A DNA stretch of 64,000 nt, from NCBI GenBank assembly GCA_003013855.2, contig PVNU02003862.1, positions 496,001-560,000 of the forward strand, written 5' to 3'. The position numbers and the translations under genes were made by a program. Origin of the DNA: Liriodendron chinense. Its lineage: Eukaryota; Streptophyta; Magnoliopsida; Magnoliales; Magnoliaceae. Under the pieces are notes generated by a model. The model saw nothing but the letters and a program-made list of their open reading frames with translations, ran no database searches and was not told the origin of the DNA. Positions 52,196 to 63,891 of the stretch are shown here, one piece after another; within the stretch, counting starts at the first letter, position 1, and the number at the start of each line of letters is the position of its first letter.

Positions 52196-54039
52196 TAACC
52201 ACTCAAAAAGAGAAAATAAAAGCAGGAAAAAAAAAAAAAAAACAAGGGATGATTAAAATCATCCTAGAAGCATCCCAAACAAAACAAGATTTCATCATAA
52301 AAGACCCCAAGAAATCTTCCTTTTTCTACAACCCTTCAGGCAGGGCACCTAAAAGGCCCACTCAATAAGAACTTTGGCTCTGAGGAAAACCAACTCAGAA
52401 GAATCCAATTGGCTAGTTGAAATTTGAAAACCATGTTGTTGTTATCCCTCCACACCGACCAATTCACCGCCCAAGAACTAGCCATCTAGCCCACAAAGGA
52501 TGCTCTTCTTTTTATGACTCACACCCCTACTCCGGGCATCAAAGAAGGCGTCGATTGAATGATCCAACCAAGCCATACCAAATAAAGCCAACATGCTACT
52601 CCAAATCTCGCAAACAAAGCCACAATGGATAAATAGATAACTGACTGATTTTGCATCTTTCAGACTCAGCCAGCATCCATTCATGATCATCATGCCTCTG
52701 TTACAAAGGTGGTCTGTGGTTAATATTGTCTTTAGCCACCAACCCAACAAACTCAACCACTTTCTGGGGGATCGCCAAATAAAAATAGCTCAACCTCAAC
52801 AAACCCACTATCTCACTTGAGGAGACAGTAAACGATAGAACCAAGAACTTCCCTGATGGATCAAGCTTCCAACGCCAAAACTCTGCCTCTGACGTCTTGG
52901 AGCTGCTAGCTTGTAACAATTGCATATTGATAAGCTCTTCATTCTCCGGTCTGGTCTAGGGAGACTGAGATAGAAGGCTGATCTGATAAAACCCTACAAA
53001 AATGAGGGGACCAGACAACCGAAGATCACAAAACCAAGAGACATGAAGCAAGATCTGCCAGAGCCTAGGAAATTTTTCATGAAGAGGAGCCTCCCCACAA
53101 CATATATCCTCCCAAAACCTAATGCGAGAACCGCCTCCAACCAAGCAGGAGATTCGCAAGAAAAAGTGTTAGTTTCTCCCAGCACTACCTTCTACACCCC
53201 AAAGATCTATATCCAAAAGTGCTAGGAGAGAACCACCCTCCCTCTTGTCTACCATACTTTCCTCCAGCCCAAACTCCAAAGCCACTTTCCTAGTAACACT
53301 CGATTGGATAATTCTTAGATCTTTGAACCCGATGCCACCTTCTTCTATTGACTTGAAAACCTCTTTCCAAGCTACCAAGTGAAACCTTTTATTTTCTTCC
53401 AACCCTTCCACGAGTCTCTTTGCAATTTTTCAAATTGATGGATGACAATGATACATTTAAACAGACATAATATATTAGAAGGTTAGATAAAGCATCTTTA
53501 ATCATAGTAAGTGCCCACCCAATGACAGTATCTTCCTTTCCATGTTGGAAGCTTCCTTTGCACCCTTTCAATCACAGCATCCCACAAGTGCTTACCTAGG
53601 TCATCAGTACATGGCAGTAAGCCTAGATAGGTAGATAGGAGACATCTGGCCTTGCAGCCAAATTCATCAGCCAACACCAGAAGCTCTTCTCACAAAGACA
53701 AATTCCCAACATTTCTCTCTTGCACATGTTAACCTTTTGCCTGGAAACCACTTCAAAACACCTCACGACTCTTCTTAGTTTGCAACTTGGTCATGTCTCA
53801 CATTGCAAAATAAGAGTGCATCATCTAGATATTGAAATGGGTCCCCAGCGTACCACCTTCACACACTTCAAAGCTGCTAATAAGACCAACTTCCAATGCT
53901 TTGACCATCATTCTACTTAGAACTTCTGTCACAATCAAAGACAGGTTCAGATATAGCAAATCACCCCACCTAATACCTCTTGATCCTTTGAAAAAGCCTT
54001 TTAGAGAACCATTTAATGGAATAATGGGGCTGACTTTAC

Positions 54040-54605
54040 GCATTCAGTGATTTTGTATTGACTGATATATCAGCCAAGACTATTGATATCGCATGTGGCC
54101 GATATGATATATAAGGGAAGTTAATTAAATTCCCCTCTATCGAACAAAATATAGCAATGAATCACCGATATATCACAATGTATCCATACATTACAATATT
54201 TGGCCAAAAAGCCTACATAAAATTCCCCCGTATGCAGTCGATATATGTGATATGTATTGGCGACACATTGCAATGCATTCCCCTACTAGAAAATCGAAGA
54301 AATTAGCCACAAAAATAAGAAAAAGAAAAAAAAAACCACAAAAATCCATTTTGAAAAACCCACAAAAACTCTACATGAACTCATTTTGGATATAATTGCA
54401 TCACTTTTGTGCATATTTTTTTGTGTGATTTTGAGTTCTAAGTGTGTGATCATGTCTCTTTCAACATATCCTAGAGTGTTATTGAAAAATTCCATCATTT
54501 CCCAATGTTTCCCTCAAAGAGCAATATATTCCCGATACATGAGATACTTCCCATGCGATACCTATATGTTTCCACGTCGCAAGGGTGCGATGCATGCATC
54601 AATAC
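54040..54605. mobile_element. GATAT-rich insertion inside the L1 RT domain
   Basis: Interrupts the L1 between KRMVERVLLI and VSPIIPLNG. Starts near CATTCAGTGATTTTGTATTG and is rich in GATATA/CGATAT words; contains blocks like CTAGAGTGTTATTGAAAAAT resembling the TGAAAAATTCCA block of the hAT copies. Probably a diverged relative of the GATA-rich family. Ends not resolved. Confidence 0.6.
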
Positions 54606-54931
54606 CAATATTTAATTAACAGGACACGTTCCACCATCCGCTTCCTCCATTTCGATCCAAAACTGAATCTTTCCAACATGTATAGGAGAAAATGCCAACA
54701 ATATGCTTTCTCCATATCGAGTCTACAAACAACATCCCAGGTTACCATCTCTATAATTGAATCAATATATTCATGTGCTACCAAAGCTCCTCACAAAATT
54801 TGGCAGCCAAACAAGAAGGCCCTCAGCGCATTGGATATCACCCCACCCAACACTTTCATCAGTCTGCCCCCCTAAAATTTTGGCTAGATTTTTGTGGGGA
54901 CTCCCAGTTAAACTAATTGGACGAAAGTCCT

Positions 54932-55280
54932 TTATGGTCTGTTCGATAAGGGGGAAAAGAAAGGAAAATGAAGCAATTTTCACATGATGTGATGTTTTAC
55001 TATGTTTGATTAGCAAGAAAACTAGTGGATTCTACATAACAATCATTACACTTTTCCATAGTCAAACTCTTTAACAGAAGATATAGGGCAAACATTGTCC
55101 CACAAAATTGAGATTTCCTCTTGCTATCAAACAAGAGCCATGGGATTCCACATCTCAACAGTGCTCAAGGATTCCATGGGATTCCACATCTCAACAGTGC
55201 TCAAGGATTCCAGTGGGATTCCATCATTTGATAATCATTACACTTTTCTTTTCTTTTTCCACTAATCAAGCAGGCCCTTA
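54932..55280. mobile_element. PIF/Harbinger-type MITE, 343 bp, TSD TTA
   Basis: Element 54935-55277 with ends TGGTCTGTTCGATAAG / CTAATCAAGCAGGCCC and TTA on each side (54932-54934, 55278-55280). Removing it rejoins the L1 frame into KDFRPISL. Contains an exact 36-bp tandem duplication (about 55138-55209) of the CCATGGGATTCC unit. Confidence 0.85.
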
Positions 55281-55397
55281 AACTCTTTGCACCTTCCTTG
55301 TTAAGAATAAGAACAATAAAGAGAATCAAGATTCAGAGTCTCTCTCTCAAGGAATTCCAAAATGAAGTCCACCAAGTGAAGTATCCTTTAACTACAT

Positions 55398-55408
55398 CCC
55401 AAAAGATT

Positions 55409-55448
<40 letters not shown>

Positions 55449-55629
55449 TTTTATGACAACAAGGTGTCCCCACCCCTTTTAAGGGAGACGCTATTCCCTG
55501 CGGATGCACACAATCACCCGCAAACCATGTGCATCAAGTAAAGCATGGGGAGGGGAATCAAACTCGTGTTTGTGGGGAGCAAACCCACGACGCTAGCCAT
55601 TCACCCAAACATCGAGCCCAAAAGATTCA
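55398..55629 (-). mobile_element. tRNA-derived SINE, family 1, full-length copy with TSD CCCAAAAGATTCA
   Basis: Perfect 13-bp duplications at 55398-55410 and 55617-55629. On the minus strand: A-box-like TGGCTAGCGTCGTGGG, B-box-like GAGTTTGATTCCCC, body shared with the copy at 1924-2054, ending TGTCATAAAAATA and an (AC)n tail seen as (GT)n at 55412-55446. Confidence 0.87.
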
Positions 55630-55719
55630 ATATATTATAATACTTAATTATATTATATTTAAATAGTTCTAACAATATTACGAGCAGAGAACCTATGGTG
55701 TAACTGACATAGTCGGTGA

Positions 55720-55798
55720 TAGTGGAATGGTGAAACAGGTCTCGTGTGGCTGACCCCAATTAGTTGGGACAAGGCTTAGATTTGATGATGATGATGAT
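55720..55798 (+). mobile_element. RTE-type LINE 3' tail
   Basis: GTGTGGCTGACCCCAATTAG then TTGGGACAAGGCTTAG and (GATGAT)n at 55783-55796. The upstream bases fit the end of an RTE frame (H/V-ADP motif, stop). A 5'-truncated short copy. Confidence 0.75.
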
Positions 55799-56110
55799 TG
55801 CTCTAAGATGATAAAAAGCTTCATATAGCTAGGTTCTCTATCACTCACACACATTTTCATTTCCCACTTCCTCTTCATTTTTTAATTGGAGGCCAACAAT
55901 TCTAAGGATGATCAAACAGCCCCAGCTCCGGCAATCAAGTTTAGAATGACAAATGGCTTAGTACTTGACTACTAAACATGGCACAATGAATGACCATAAA
56001 CTTGAATAATTTTTAGGATTGGACACATTACTAAAGTGCCATATAAACATCTCGAAACTTGCACACGCTGTTACTTGTCGATTGCTCTACTCTTTGTGAT
56101 CTATTCTTGT

Positions 56111-58423
56111 AAAATGCCTCATTTACTTCTTTTTTTCTTTTTTTGGGAGGCAACAGAAATTTATTAAGAATCCTGCCAAAGAGCACGAAAAGAATACAAA
56201 CAACACAAAAAATCAAAAAGAGAGAAGCAGTCGCAGCTGCCATTACAAAAATAGCCCAACCCAGAACAAGACTCTTTCACTTTCCTGATAACCTGAGAAA
56301 CTAAAACATGCTCATTAAAGTAGAGACCGTTGCGGGCCCCTCGAACAGCCCAAGAAACAGTCGACAATCATCCTCCACCAAGCTTTCCCCGATTTTCTTA
56401 TCCCTCCCCCATGTCAAGCCCACTATAGATCCTCCACTATCTTCGGCATTACCCAATCGGTATGAAGTAAAAAGAAAAAAAGAAAATGATCCCAAACTTT
56501 GTGAGCAAAAGGACAATGCAGAAAGGGGTGATCGATCAACTCTACATTCTCCATGAACATCAAGCACACATTTGGAAGGATTAAATATCTTCTTTAGAGA
56601 TTATCAATCGTGACAACTATCTTCCTTCCCACAAACCAAACAAAAACTGTTACACAAGGGGGGCTCCATAGAACCACCGATGGAATGGGTGAGGACCTGA
56701 GATGCAAGGCGGTCGGCTAATCAACTTGAAGAGCGAGCGAATGTAGAATTTGCCCAATCGGTACACAATCCAAACCATCAAGTCTTCTTCATGGGCAGAA
56801 GGAAATATATTTTTCAAGCGATCAAGCAACCCGACGAACACAACTATCTCCTCTTTGAATATGTTCCTACAGCAAGGAGGATTCCACACCACAAAACCAC
56901 CATAGAAGGAATAACAGTTAGCCACAACAATGAACCGATCGGGGGCAAGGTAAGACACCCTAGGGAAGAGATCCTGAAGCACACAATCATCACACCAAAT
57001 ATCCACCCAAAACCAAATGTGATGACCATTCCCAAGCGAGAAAGCTAATCCTCTACGGACCAAGTGATCCATCAGCATGATCATCTTCCAAATACTTGAG
57101 GCACTATATAACAAGGAGCTCTTTACAAACCACCCTCCCTCTTGTAACCCACACTTATTAGCCACAAGCTCTCTCCACAGCTGCTCCGCTTCTGAACAAA
57201 ATTCCCAAGGAAAGCGAAATTCGTGTTGGCCAGCCCCACCCGCCTCAATCAGCTTGCACACCCCATCCCATTTGAGGAGATGAAACTTCTTGTCATCCTG
57301 AGTGCCTTTCCAAAGAAATCTCTTCTCAACTTCTTAAGCCTATCCAAAACCAATTTGGGACATTTAAATAGGGACATAAAATAAACAGGCATATTAGAGA
57401 AGGCCGCTTTAATCGGAGTCAACCTGCCTCCCAGAGATAAATAACAGCACTTCCAACTCACTAACTTCCTCTCATTCCCTTCTATCGCCCTATACCGAAG
57501 AAGTTTAGCCAACTTCCTTCTACAAAGGAGCAGCCCTAAATAAGATGATGGGAACATCCCCATCTTGCACCCAAAAAATGCAAGTGAAGCGTCATAGATC
57601 TTCACTACCAACATGGATTCCCAGCATTTTTGTCTTGTCAACGTTAACCTTTAAGCCCGACATTGCTTCAAAGCACACAATGGATTTCCGAAGTTGTCCA
57701 CAAAAACCTCATCCACATTACAAAACAAAAGTGTGTCATCCGCATACTGGAGGTGACTAATTTAAAGCCCATCATCAGAAACCTTGAACCCACTAAATAA
57801 ACTATTCTCTTCCCCTTTACAAAGCATCCTAATTAGTGCTTTCCCAACAACAAATAGATACGAAGGAGGGTCCCCTCATCTACCTTGAAGTAACCTTTCT
57901 AAGAACCATTAACCAAAATAAAAAAGGAGGTTGACTGCACATGATCCCGAATCAAGCCCCTCCATCTAGGACCACACCCCAACCTCATGAGCATATAATC
58001 TACAAACTTCCAATCTACATGATCATACGCTTCTCAATGTCAAACTTGCACACGATCCCGCTTTCTCTCCCTATTCTTGGAGTCAATGCATTCATGGGCG
58101 ATAAAGGCACTATCTAAAATCTATCCTCCCTCGATAAAGGCTCCCTGATTGTTGAAAATAACCGTGGAGAGCACCCCGGAATCTAGAAGCAAGAACTTTT
58201 ACCAAAATTTTGTAGGGACCACCAATTAAACTAATTGGGCGATAGTCTTTCAACTGCTCCGCTCCATCAGATTTGGGAATGAGGGCAATAAAAGAAGTCC
58301 CAAGCTCGCCAGGAGAGACGGCTTTGCTCAAAGAATTCCAAGAAAAGATCCATCACAGTCCTTTTTTTAATCGTCTGCCAAAATTTTTTTATAAAAGAGC
58401 ATGGGAAAATGCCTCATTTACTT
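56111..58423 (-). mobile_element. 5'-truncated L1-type LINE with perfect 18-bp TSD
   Basis: Direct repeats AAAATGCCTCATTTACTT at 56111-56128 and 58406-58423 bracket the element 56129-58405. Minus strand: FYKKFWQTIKKRT, GTSFIALIPKSDGAEQLKDY with RPISLIGGPYKIL, ISHLQYADDTLLFC (with the YADD catalytic motif), SSYLGLLLCRRKLAKLLRYR, SLGGRLTPIKAAFSNMP, then a 203-codon open stretch at 57261-56650 (GLAFSLGNGHHIWFWVDIWC and others) and a tail ending near 56135. At least several stops break ORF2; ORF1 and endonuclease are absent. Youngest-looking L1 in the window. Confidence 0.95.
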
Positions 58424-58818
58424 TTGCAAAGAATAAATCATATGTAAATTCTAAACATAAATTATTATTTCTATGAGTAATTCATATTTTTTTAATATAT
58501 TTTACATAAAATAGTTTAATTAAGAAAACTTGACTCACCCAACTCACTCCTTCGACCCAGCCAAGTCAAATTTCAAAGCAAACAAAGTCAAGTCCAAGTC
58601 CCGAATTTGTCAGCCTTGATTCTAACTACCCAATCAATGGACTTATCTATTGAATGTAGACAATGCTTATTTTTTGTTTTAGCTAATTGTTAAACGAGAG
58701 GAGTCCTTCAGTAGCTAATTGGAACCCACCAAATAGATGCCCAGATTACTATGAGTCCTGCCAAATGAAAGGTGGAGTGGCTGTAATTATTCATCAAACC
58801 AACTGGAGCATAACATCC

Positions 58819-61800
58819 TGATGCAGGATAGATGGCCTAACCTAAAATGATGCAATGAGATCATATACGGATTAACTAGAACAATTTAAAGCACAAAATA
58901 ATGCTAATCTATCACAAACTTAAAGAAGTCAAGTATTTAATTATACTCAGACTCAATACTAAATCACAATCCTACAATTAGATCTTATAAAACATGATTA
59001 CATAGAACCTATGAAAGGTAAGACTTCCATCTAACATAGGGATTGATCTAATTTGAAAGGGAATCTCTTGGTTTTGTAAGTCTAGGGTTTTGGGATTTGG
59101 GGATTTAGGAATTAGGGCTATGGAGAATTAGGGTTATGAAAGTTAGGGTTTTAGGGAATTAAGTTTGCGGGAAATAGGGTTTTGAGAACTACGGTTTGAG
59201 ACTTGGGGTTTTGGAAAATTAGGGTTGGGATGTGGGGTTTTAGGAATTAGGGTTTATGTTGAGGACATCCGAGCACCATACCAGAGGAGGGTTGAGCCGG
59301 TCTCCTTATGGCTAGACGACCATTACATGGGGTTCACTTAGCCCAATTCACATTCCTAGCCACGTTGAAGACACCACGTGCATATCTGTGCATCTTTGAA
59401 GACCCCACACTAGGAAGATGCACATGGGTTACATACATGGGCAGAGCCACATAGGGGCGAGGGGGGGCAAATGGCCCCCCTAAACTTTTTGTTTTTACTT
59501 TTTTTTTTTTTTTCCAATGAAGTCCCACTGTTTTATGAGTTGTGGTCCACTAGAGCTTTGGATCTGCATGATGTTTGAGTTCATGCCCTAAAATGAGCTA
59601 AAAAAATGGATGGACGACCTGCATGAAACACATTCATCATGGCCTATTCCATGGAACTCGTCCACTTGGATACGCAATTTTAGATAACAGGGCGCAGAGG
59701 ACGCCGATTTTAGCCCAAAGCCTTCCATGGGGAATTCCTGCCTGGAACCTAGGTGGGGCCTACCGTGATTTTGGTGAGAAATCCACCCCGTCCATACGTT
59801 TTGTGATTTCATTTTAGGACAATGAGAATATAAATGAGCTGGATCCAAGACTTAAGTGGGCCGCACTAAAGAAAAAAGTGGGTAGAAAAATTCCTACCGT
59901 TGAAACCTCCCTGGGGTCAACAGTGATGTTTATATGCCATCCATACAGGTTCCTAATGTCATTCCGACTTGGATGAACTAAAAACACAAAATTAGCCTGA
60001 TTCAAAACTTCTGTGGCCCACGGATATTTCAACTATGGACGTTCAATCCTCTCGTTTTCGGCCCACTTGAGTCTTGGATCTGGATAATTTTTTATCTCAT
60101 GTCCTAAAATGAGCTCACAAAATGGATGGACGTCGTGGATTTCTCACAAACATCACGGTGGGCCCCACCCAGGTTCCTAGCGCGGGAACTTGCTAGGAAA
60201 GGCTTCTAGTAGGAAATCCGCTGTCTGGTGGATTGGATACTACCCCCACTGGAACGAGAGCGGATTAGGTGAGACCCCGGCCTCACTCAAGACCGTGCAG
60301 CCCTTACTGTGGGGCCCACCTTGATGTATATATTATGTATCCACGCCGTCTATCTGTTTTTCTAAATCATTTTAAGACATTATCCGAAAAATGAAACAGA
60401 TCCAATAATTTATTGGACCATACCATAGGAAACAGATTTATTGACCATTAATGGGCAACAGAAGTTTTGGATCAAGATGATATTTGGTTTTTCCCTTCAT
60501 TCATTCTTATGTGAGCTTATCAACAAATTAGATGGTAAATAAACACCACGAACACATTAATATGCACCCTAAGAAGTTTTTAATGGTAGAACTGTCAATC
60601 CCCACCTGTTTCTTATGGTATGGTCCACCTGATAATTGGATCTACTTTATTTTTTGGGATAATGCCTTCAACTGATCTGAAAAAATACATGAACAGCTTG
60701 GATACATAATACATACATCAAGGTAGCCCCCACTGCAACCCCATGGTAAGCGCTGCACTCTTGGGTGAGGCAATCCGGCCCACCAGGACCTAGTTCAATC
60801 TCAAACGTTGCCCCCTCTGGAAGAAAATCCTGGCTCCGCCCCTGGTTGCATATAGGAGCTTGATGGACACATCGGACCGTTGGATCGAGTGGACACGATG
60901 ATCGGACCATTAGATTGCGCACGTTAGAGCATCTCGTGGACCCCATAGTACATGAAATAGTTTAGTTGCTTAGTTTGTTTACATGTTTCGTTATTTTCGG
61001 TATAGCTTATATTTATGTTGAGATTAGGGAGTTAGAAACAACTTTTAATTTATTAAGCGTCTTTATGTTGAAAATCTTAACTGAGAATGCCCTTTTGTAA
61101 AAGGTTTTTTCTGATACCATAAAGGGTTGGACGTTCCCACCCTAGACATAATGCATGTTTATGAATGAAAGAGATTTCCCTCCTTTTGCTTTGAGATTGA
61201 GCAAAATTTTATCATGTAATTGGATTAGTGGTGTGAAGCCACGGGGAGCGATTACCTAATTATCTTTTCTACTTTTCTCTCTTCCTTGAGGTATTATCTT
61301 CCCTTCTTTCTTGTCTTTTTTCACTCTCTTCCATCAAAAGATATTTTTGCACTTTTCTTTTTCTCTTTCTATATATAATTTTCTTTTCTTCTTTCTCTAT
61401 CAACAATCAATCCCTTATACCCTTCTTTCTTCTTTCTCTATCAACAACCAATCCCTTATACCCTTCTTTCTTCTTCCTCTTCCCTCTCGTCTTTTGATTC
61501 CCCTACTCAAAACCCTAATTTATCAACTCTAGTTCTCGAAACCCTAATTCCTAAACCCTAGAGTCCTAACCTTAACCTACCCAAACCCTAACAAACCAAG
61601 CAAACCCCTTTGAATTGAGAACAATACATATGCTTGATAGAAGTTCTACCTTCCATAGATCCTGATTATTTGGTATTGTATTAGATCTACATTTCAGGAC
61701 TTGTCATATGGCTTGAATTCAAACATGTTACATTGCTGAATTTTTTTAAAACTTGTGATAGATTAGGCATTATTTGTTCTTTAAATTGTTCTAGCTAATC

Positions 61801-61858
61801 CGTTTATGATCTCATTGCATCATTATAGGTTAGGCCATCCATCCTGCATCCGTTTAGG
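58819..61858. mobile_element. Large inverted-arm element, copy 1 (interrupted by a hAT)
   Basis: Outer arms start GATGCAGGATAGATGGCCTA (58819) and end TAGGCCATCCATCCTGCATC (61858), reverse complements. The match runs inward for roughly 380-440 bp (AATGATGCAATGAGATCAT, ACTAGAACAATTTAAAG, AATCTATCACAA) into AGGGTTT-rich sequence. The middle parts 59265-59435 and 60845-61250 are shared, inverted, with 63300-63840. No coding frame; a MULE with long arms or a foldback element is possible. No TSD found. Confidence 0.75.
59428..60852. mobile_element. hAT-type element (1409 bp) with TSD GTT(A/G)CATA
   Basis: Element 59436-60844 begins CATGGGCAGAGCC and ends GGCTCCGCCCCTG, inverted relatives. Flanks GTTACATA (59428-59435) and GTTGCATA (60845-60852) differ at one base. 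The related sequence at 63655-63675 has the same surroundings without the element, an empty-site proof. Non-coding. Confidence 0.9.
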
Positions 61859-62091
61859 ATTGAGGTTTTGGGAAATTTAGGTTCTAGGATTAGAATTGAG
61901 GATTTTACGCTTAGGGTTATGGATTTTAGAGAGGAAGGAACAAGGAACAAAGAAGGAAAAAGGGAAGAGATGGGTTGGTCATACGGTCTCTTGTCCATAC
62001 AATTGTACGGTCACGTGTGGAGGTCTATACGGTGGTACGATGTAGGAAGGTCTACGTTTAGATGGATTTTGGATTTTGATTGTAGAGAATG

Positions 62092-63243
62092 AGAGAGAAG
62101 GATGCAAGCCTTTTTCTGAAGGGGGAGTTGGGTTGAGGTTCTTGGAAATGATGAACAATGCCCTCTTGGACAAGTGGCTATGGCAATTTGCAAAAGAGGA
62201 TCAGAAACTATGGCGTCAGATTTTGATGGCTAAGTATGGATCCGATCTGGGAGGGTGGTGGACTAAGAATTCTTCGATATATGAAGCGTCCAGCATTTGG
62301 AAAGTTGTCTTCATTATGCTTCTGAAGTTCAAAGAAGCCATGTCCTTTAAGGTGGGGAATGGATCGCGTATTCGATTATAGGAAGATCTGTGGTTAGAAG
62401 AAGGGTTGCTGAAAGATTATTTCCCTTGTTTAGCCCAGAAGGCGCAAGATAGGAACATTTGTATTGATAGTTGTTTCTCCCTAGTTGGGGGAGAGGTGGT
62501 CTGGGCTCCCCCATTCCGTAGAGGTATGTCTGATGAGGAGAATGATTCTTTCATTGCTTTGTTGGAGAGACTCAATAGAGCCTAGATTTGTGTGGGGGTG
62601 GATGACAAGCTTAGTTGGAAAGCTACAAGTTCTAATGGCTTTTCGGTTCGTTGCTTCTATGATCATATCTCTATCTTTGCCATGTCCGCCTCCCACAATT
62701 TTCATTTATGGAAGTATGGAGCGCTGACAAAGGTGGCAGCCTTTTTTTGGTTGGCGGATAGAAACAGAATTTTGACCGTGGATAACCTACGTAAAAGGGG
62801 CATGATACTCCCTAATGTTTGCTTGCTTTGTATGCAAGATGCCAAAACAATCGACCATATTTTCCTCCACTGCAAATTTGTGGCCAAAATCTGGGATGAT
62901 CTTCTCTCCTCCTTCCACATCCCATGGGTCATGCCCTCATCAGTCTCCTCTTTCCTGGCTTCATGGCATGGTTGCATTTTAAAGAAAAAACCGAAGGCGG
63001 TCTAACGGCTTGTGGCCATGGCTGTCATGTGGGCAATATGGAGCAAACGTAATTGACGTTGTTTCGAAGGCAAGGAGGAAACGTCTGCTGGAGTTATTCA
63101 CAAAGTCAAGGCTCTCGTTGTTGATTAGGCCTCCTCTTCTCATTGTATTGAAGCCTGCATGCTTCTTGCTTTACTTAGATTATAGTTTCTTTTGTTTTCT
63201 TTGCGGGCTTTTTGCCTATTTTTTAATAAATTCGTTACCTTTC

Positions 63244-63245
<2 letters not shown>
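62092..63245 (+). mobile_element. 5'-truncated L1-type LINE 3' part
   Basis: Encodes KPFSEGGVGLRFLEMMNNAL, LDKWLWQFAKEDQKLWRQIL, FKVGNGSRIRL, VVWAPPFRRGMSDEENDSFI, TKVAAFFWLADRNRILTVDN and CLLCMQDAKTIDHIFLHCKF, with VMWAIWSKRN near 63030-63055. A few stops. Ends TTTTAATAAATTCGTTACC at about 63242, followed by (GA)n. Confidence 0.9.

Positions 63246-63291
<46 letters not shown>
63245..63291. repeat. (GA)n microsatellite at L1 3' end
   Basis: About 45 bases of GA repeats directly after the L1 3' end, in place of a poly(A) tail. Confidence 0.95.
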
Positions 63292-63294
<3 letters not shown>

Positions 63295-63299
63295 TTGGA

Positions 63300-63845
63300 T
63301 TCACTCCATGGCTTCACACCAAATCACTCCAATCACAGGAAGTTTTACTTTGTCACAAAGCAAAGAGAAAAACTTTTTTTCATACATTTAATAATGGCTA
63401 GGGTGGGGATGTCCAACCCTTTATAGTCTCAGAAAAGACTTTTTACAGAAAGACGCTCTTAGATAAAATTTTCAACATAAAGACTCTCAATGAAAAAAAG
63501 TTGTTCCTAACTCCCCAATCTTAACACAAATATAAGCTATACCAAAAATTAACAAACTAAATAAACTAAACTATTATGTGGCGCATGAGGTTCACAATCA
63601 AGATGTCCAATGACGATGATCTAACAATCAGAATGGTCCACGGTCCAAATGACCCAACTAAGTAACCCACATGTATCTTCCCAGTGTGGAGCTTTCAAAG
63701 ATGCATGATCATGCATGTGAGGTCTTCAACAAGCTAGGCACTCGAATTGGGCCCACGAGACCCCATGTATGCATCACCTAGCCATAAAGAAATGAGAACT
63801 CTCCTCCTCTGATATACTCTGGCTAGTGCTTGGATGTCCTCATCA
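63300..63845 (-). mobile_element. Inverted-arm element, copy 2 (partial, without the hAT insertion)
   Basis: Reverse complement of 60845-61250 (63300-63650, for example TAAACTAAACTATT and CAACCCTTTA blocks) continuing directly into the reverse complement of 59265-59435 (63655-63840, for example ATGTGGGTTAC... and GGATGTCCTCA). It shows the ancestral order of copy 1 before hAT insertion. Confidence 0.8.
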
Positions 63846-63891
63846 CATCCTCTTGTATTGCTAAACATAATAAAAGATATTATATGACATT

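Larger units (their letters stand above)
52215..55410 (-). mobile_element. L1-type LINE relic with three later insertions
   Basis: Minus strand: a SINE marks the 5' side (55411), FWDVVKGYFTW and SLRERL-like sequence, a MITE (54935-55277), KDFRPISLTGSPHKNLAKIL, DVVCRLDMEKAYCWHFL, a GATA-rich insert (54040-54605), IPLNGSLKGFFKGSRGIRWG and SRMMVKALEVGLISSFEV, then KRFHLVAWKEVFKSIEEGGI, LFIHCGFVCEIWSSMLALF and VLIEWAF near 52370. Frameshifts and stops throughout. The exact 3' end near 52215 is uncertain. Confidence 0.88.

Noticed and set aside
56650..57261. 203-codon open frame as an independent gene
   Set aside because: Its sequence is the late ORF2 region of the L1 bounded by the 18-bp TSD at 56111-58423.
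59080..59265. Interstitial telomeric repeat
   Set aside because: AGGGTTT-like words are irregular and mixed with ATTAGGG and GGGATTT variants, and the same sequence recurs in the other arm of the inverted element.
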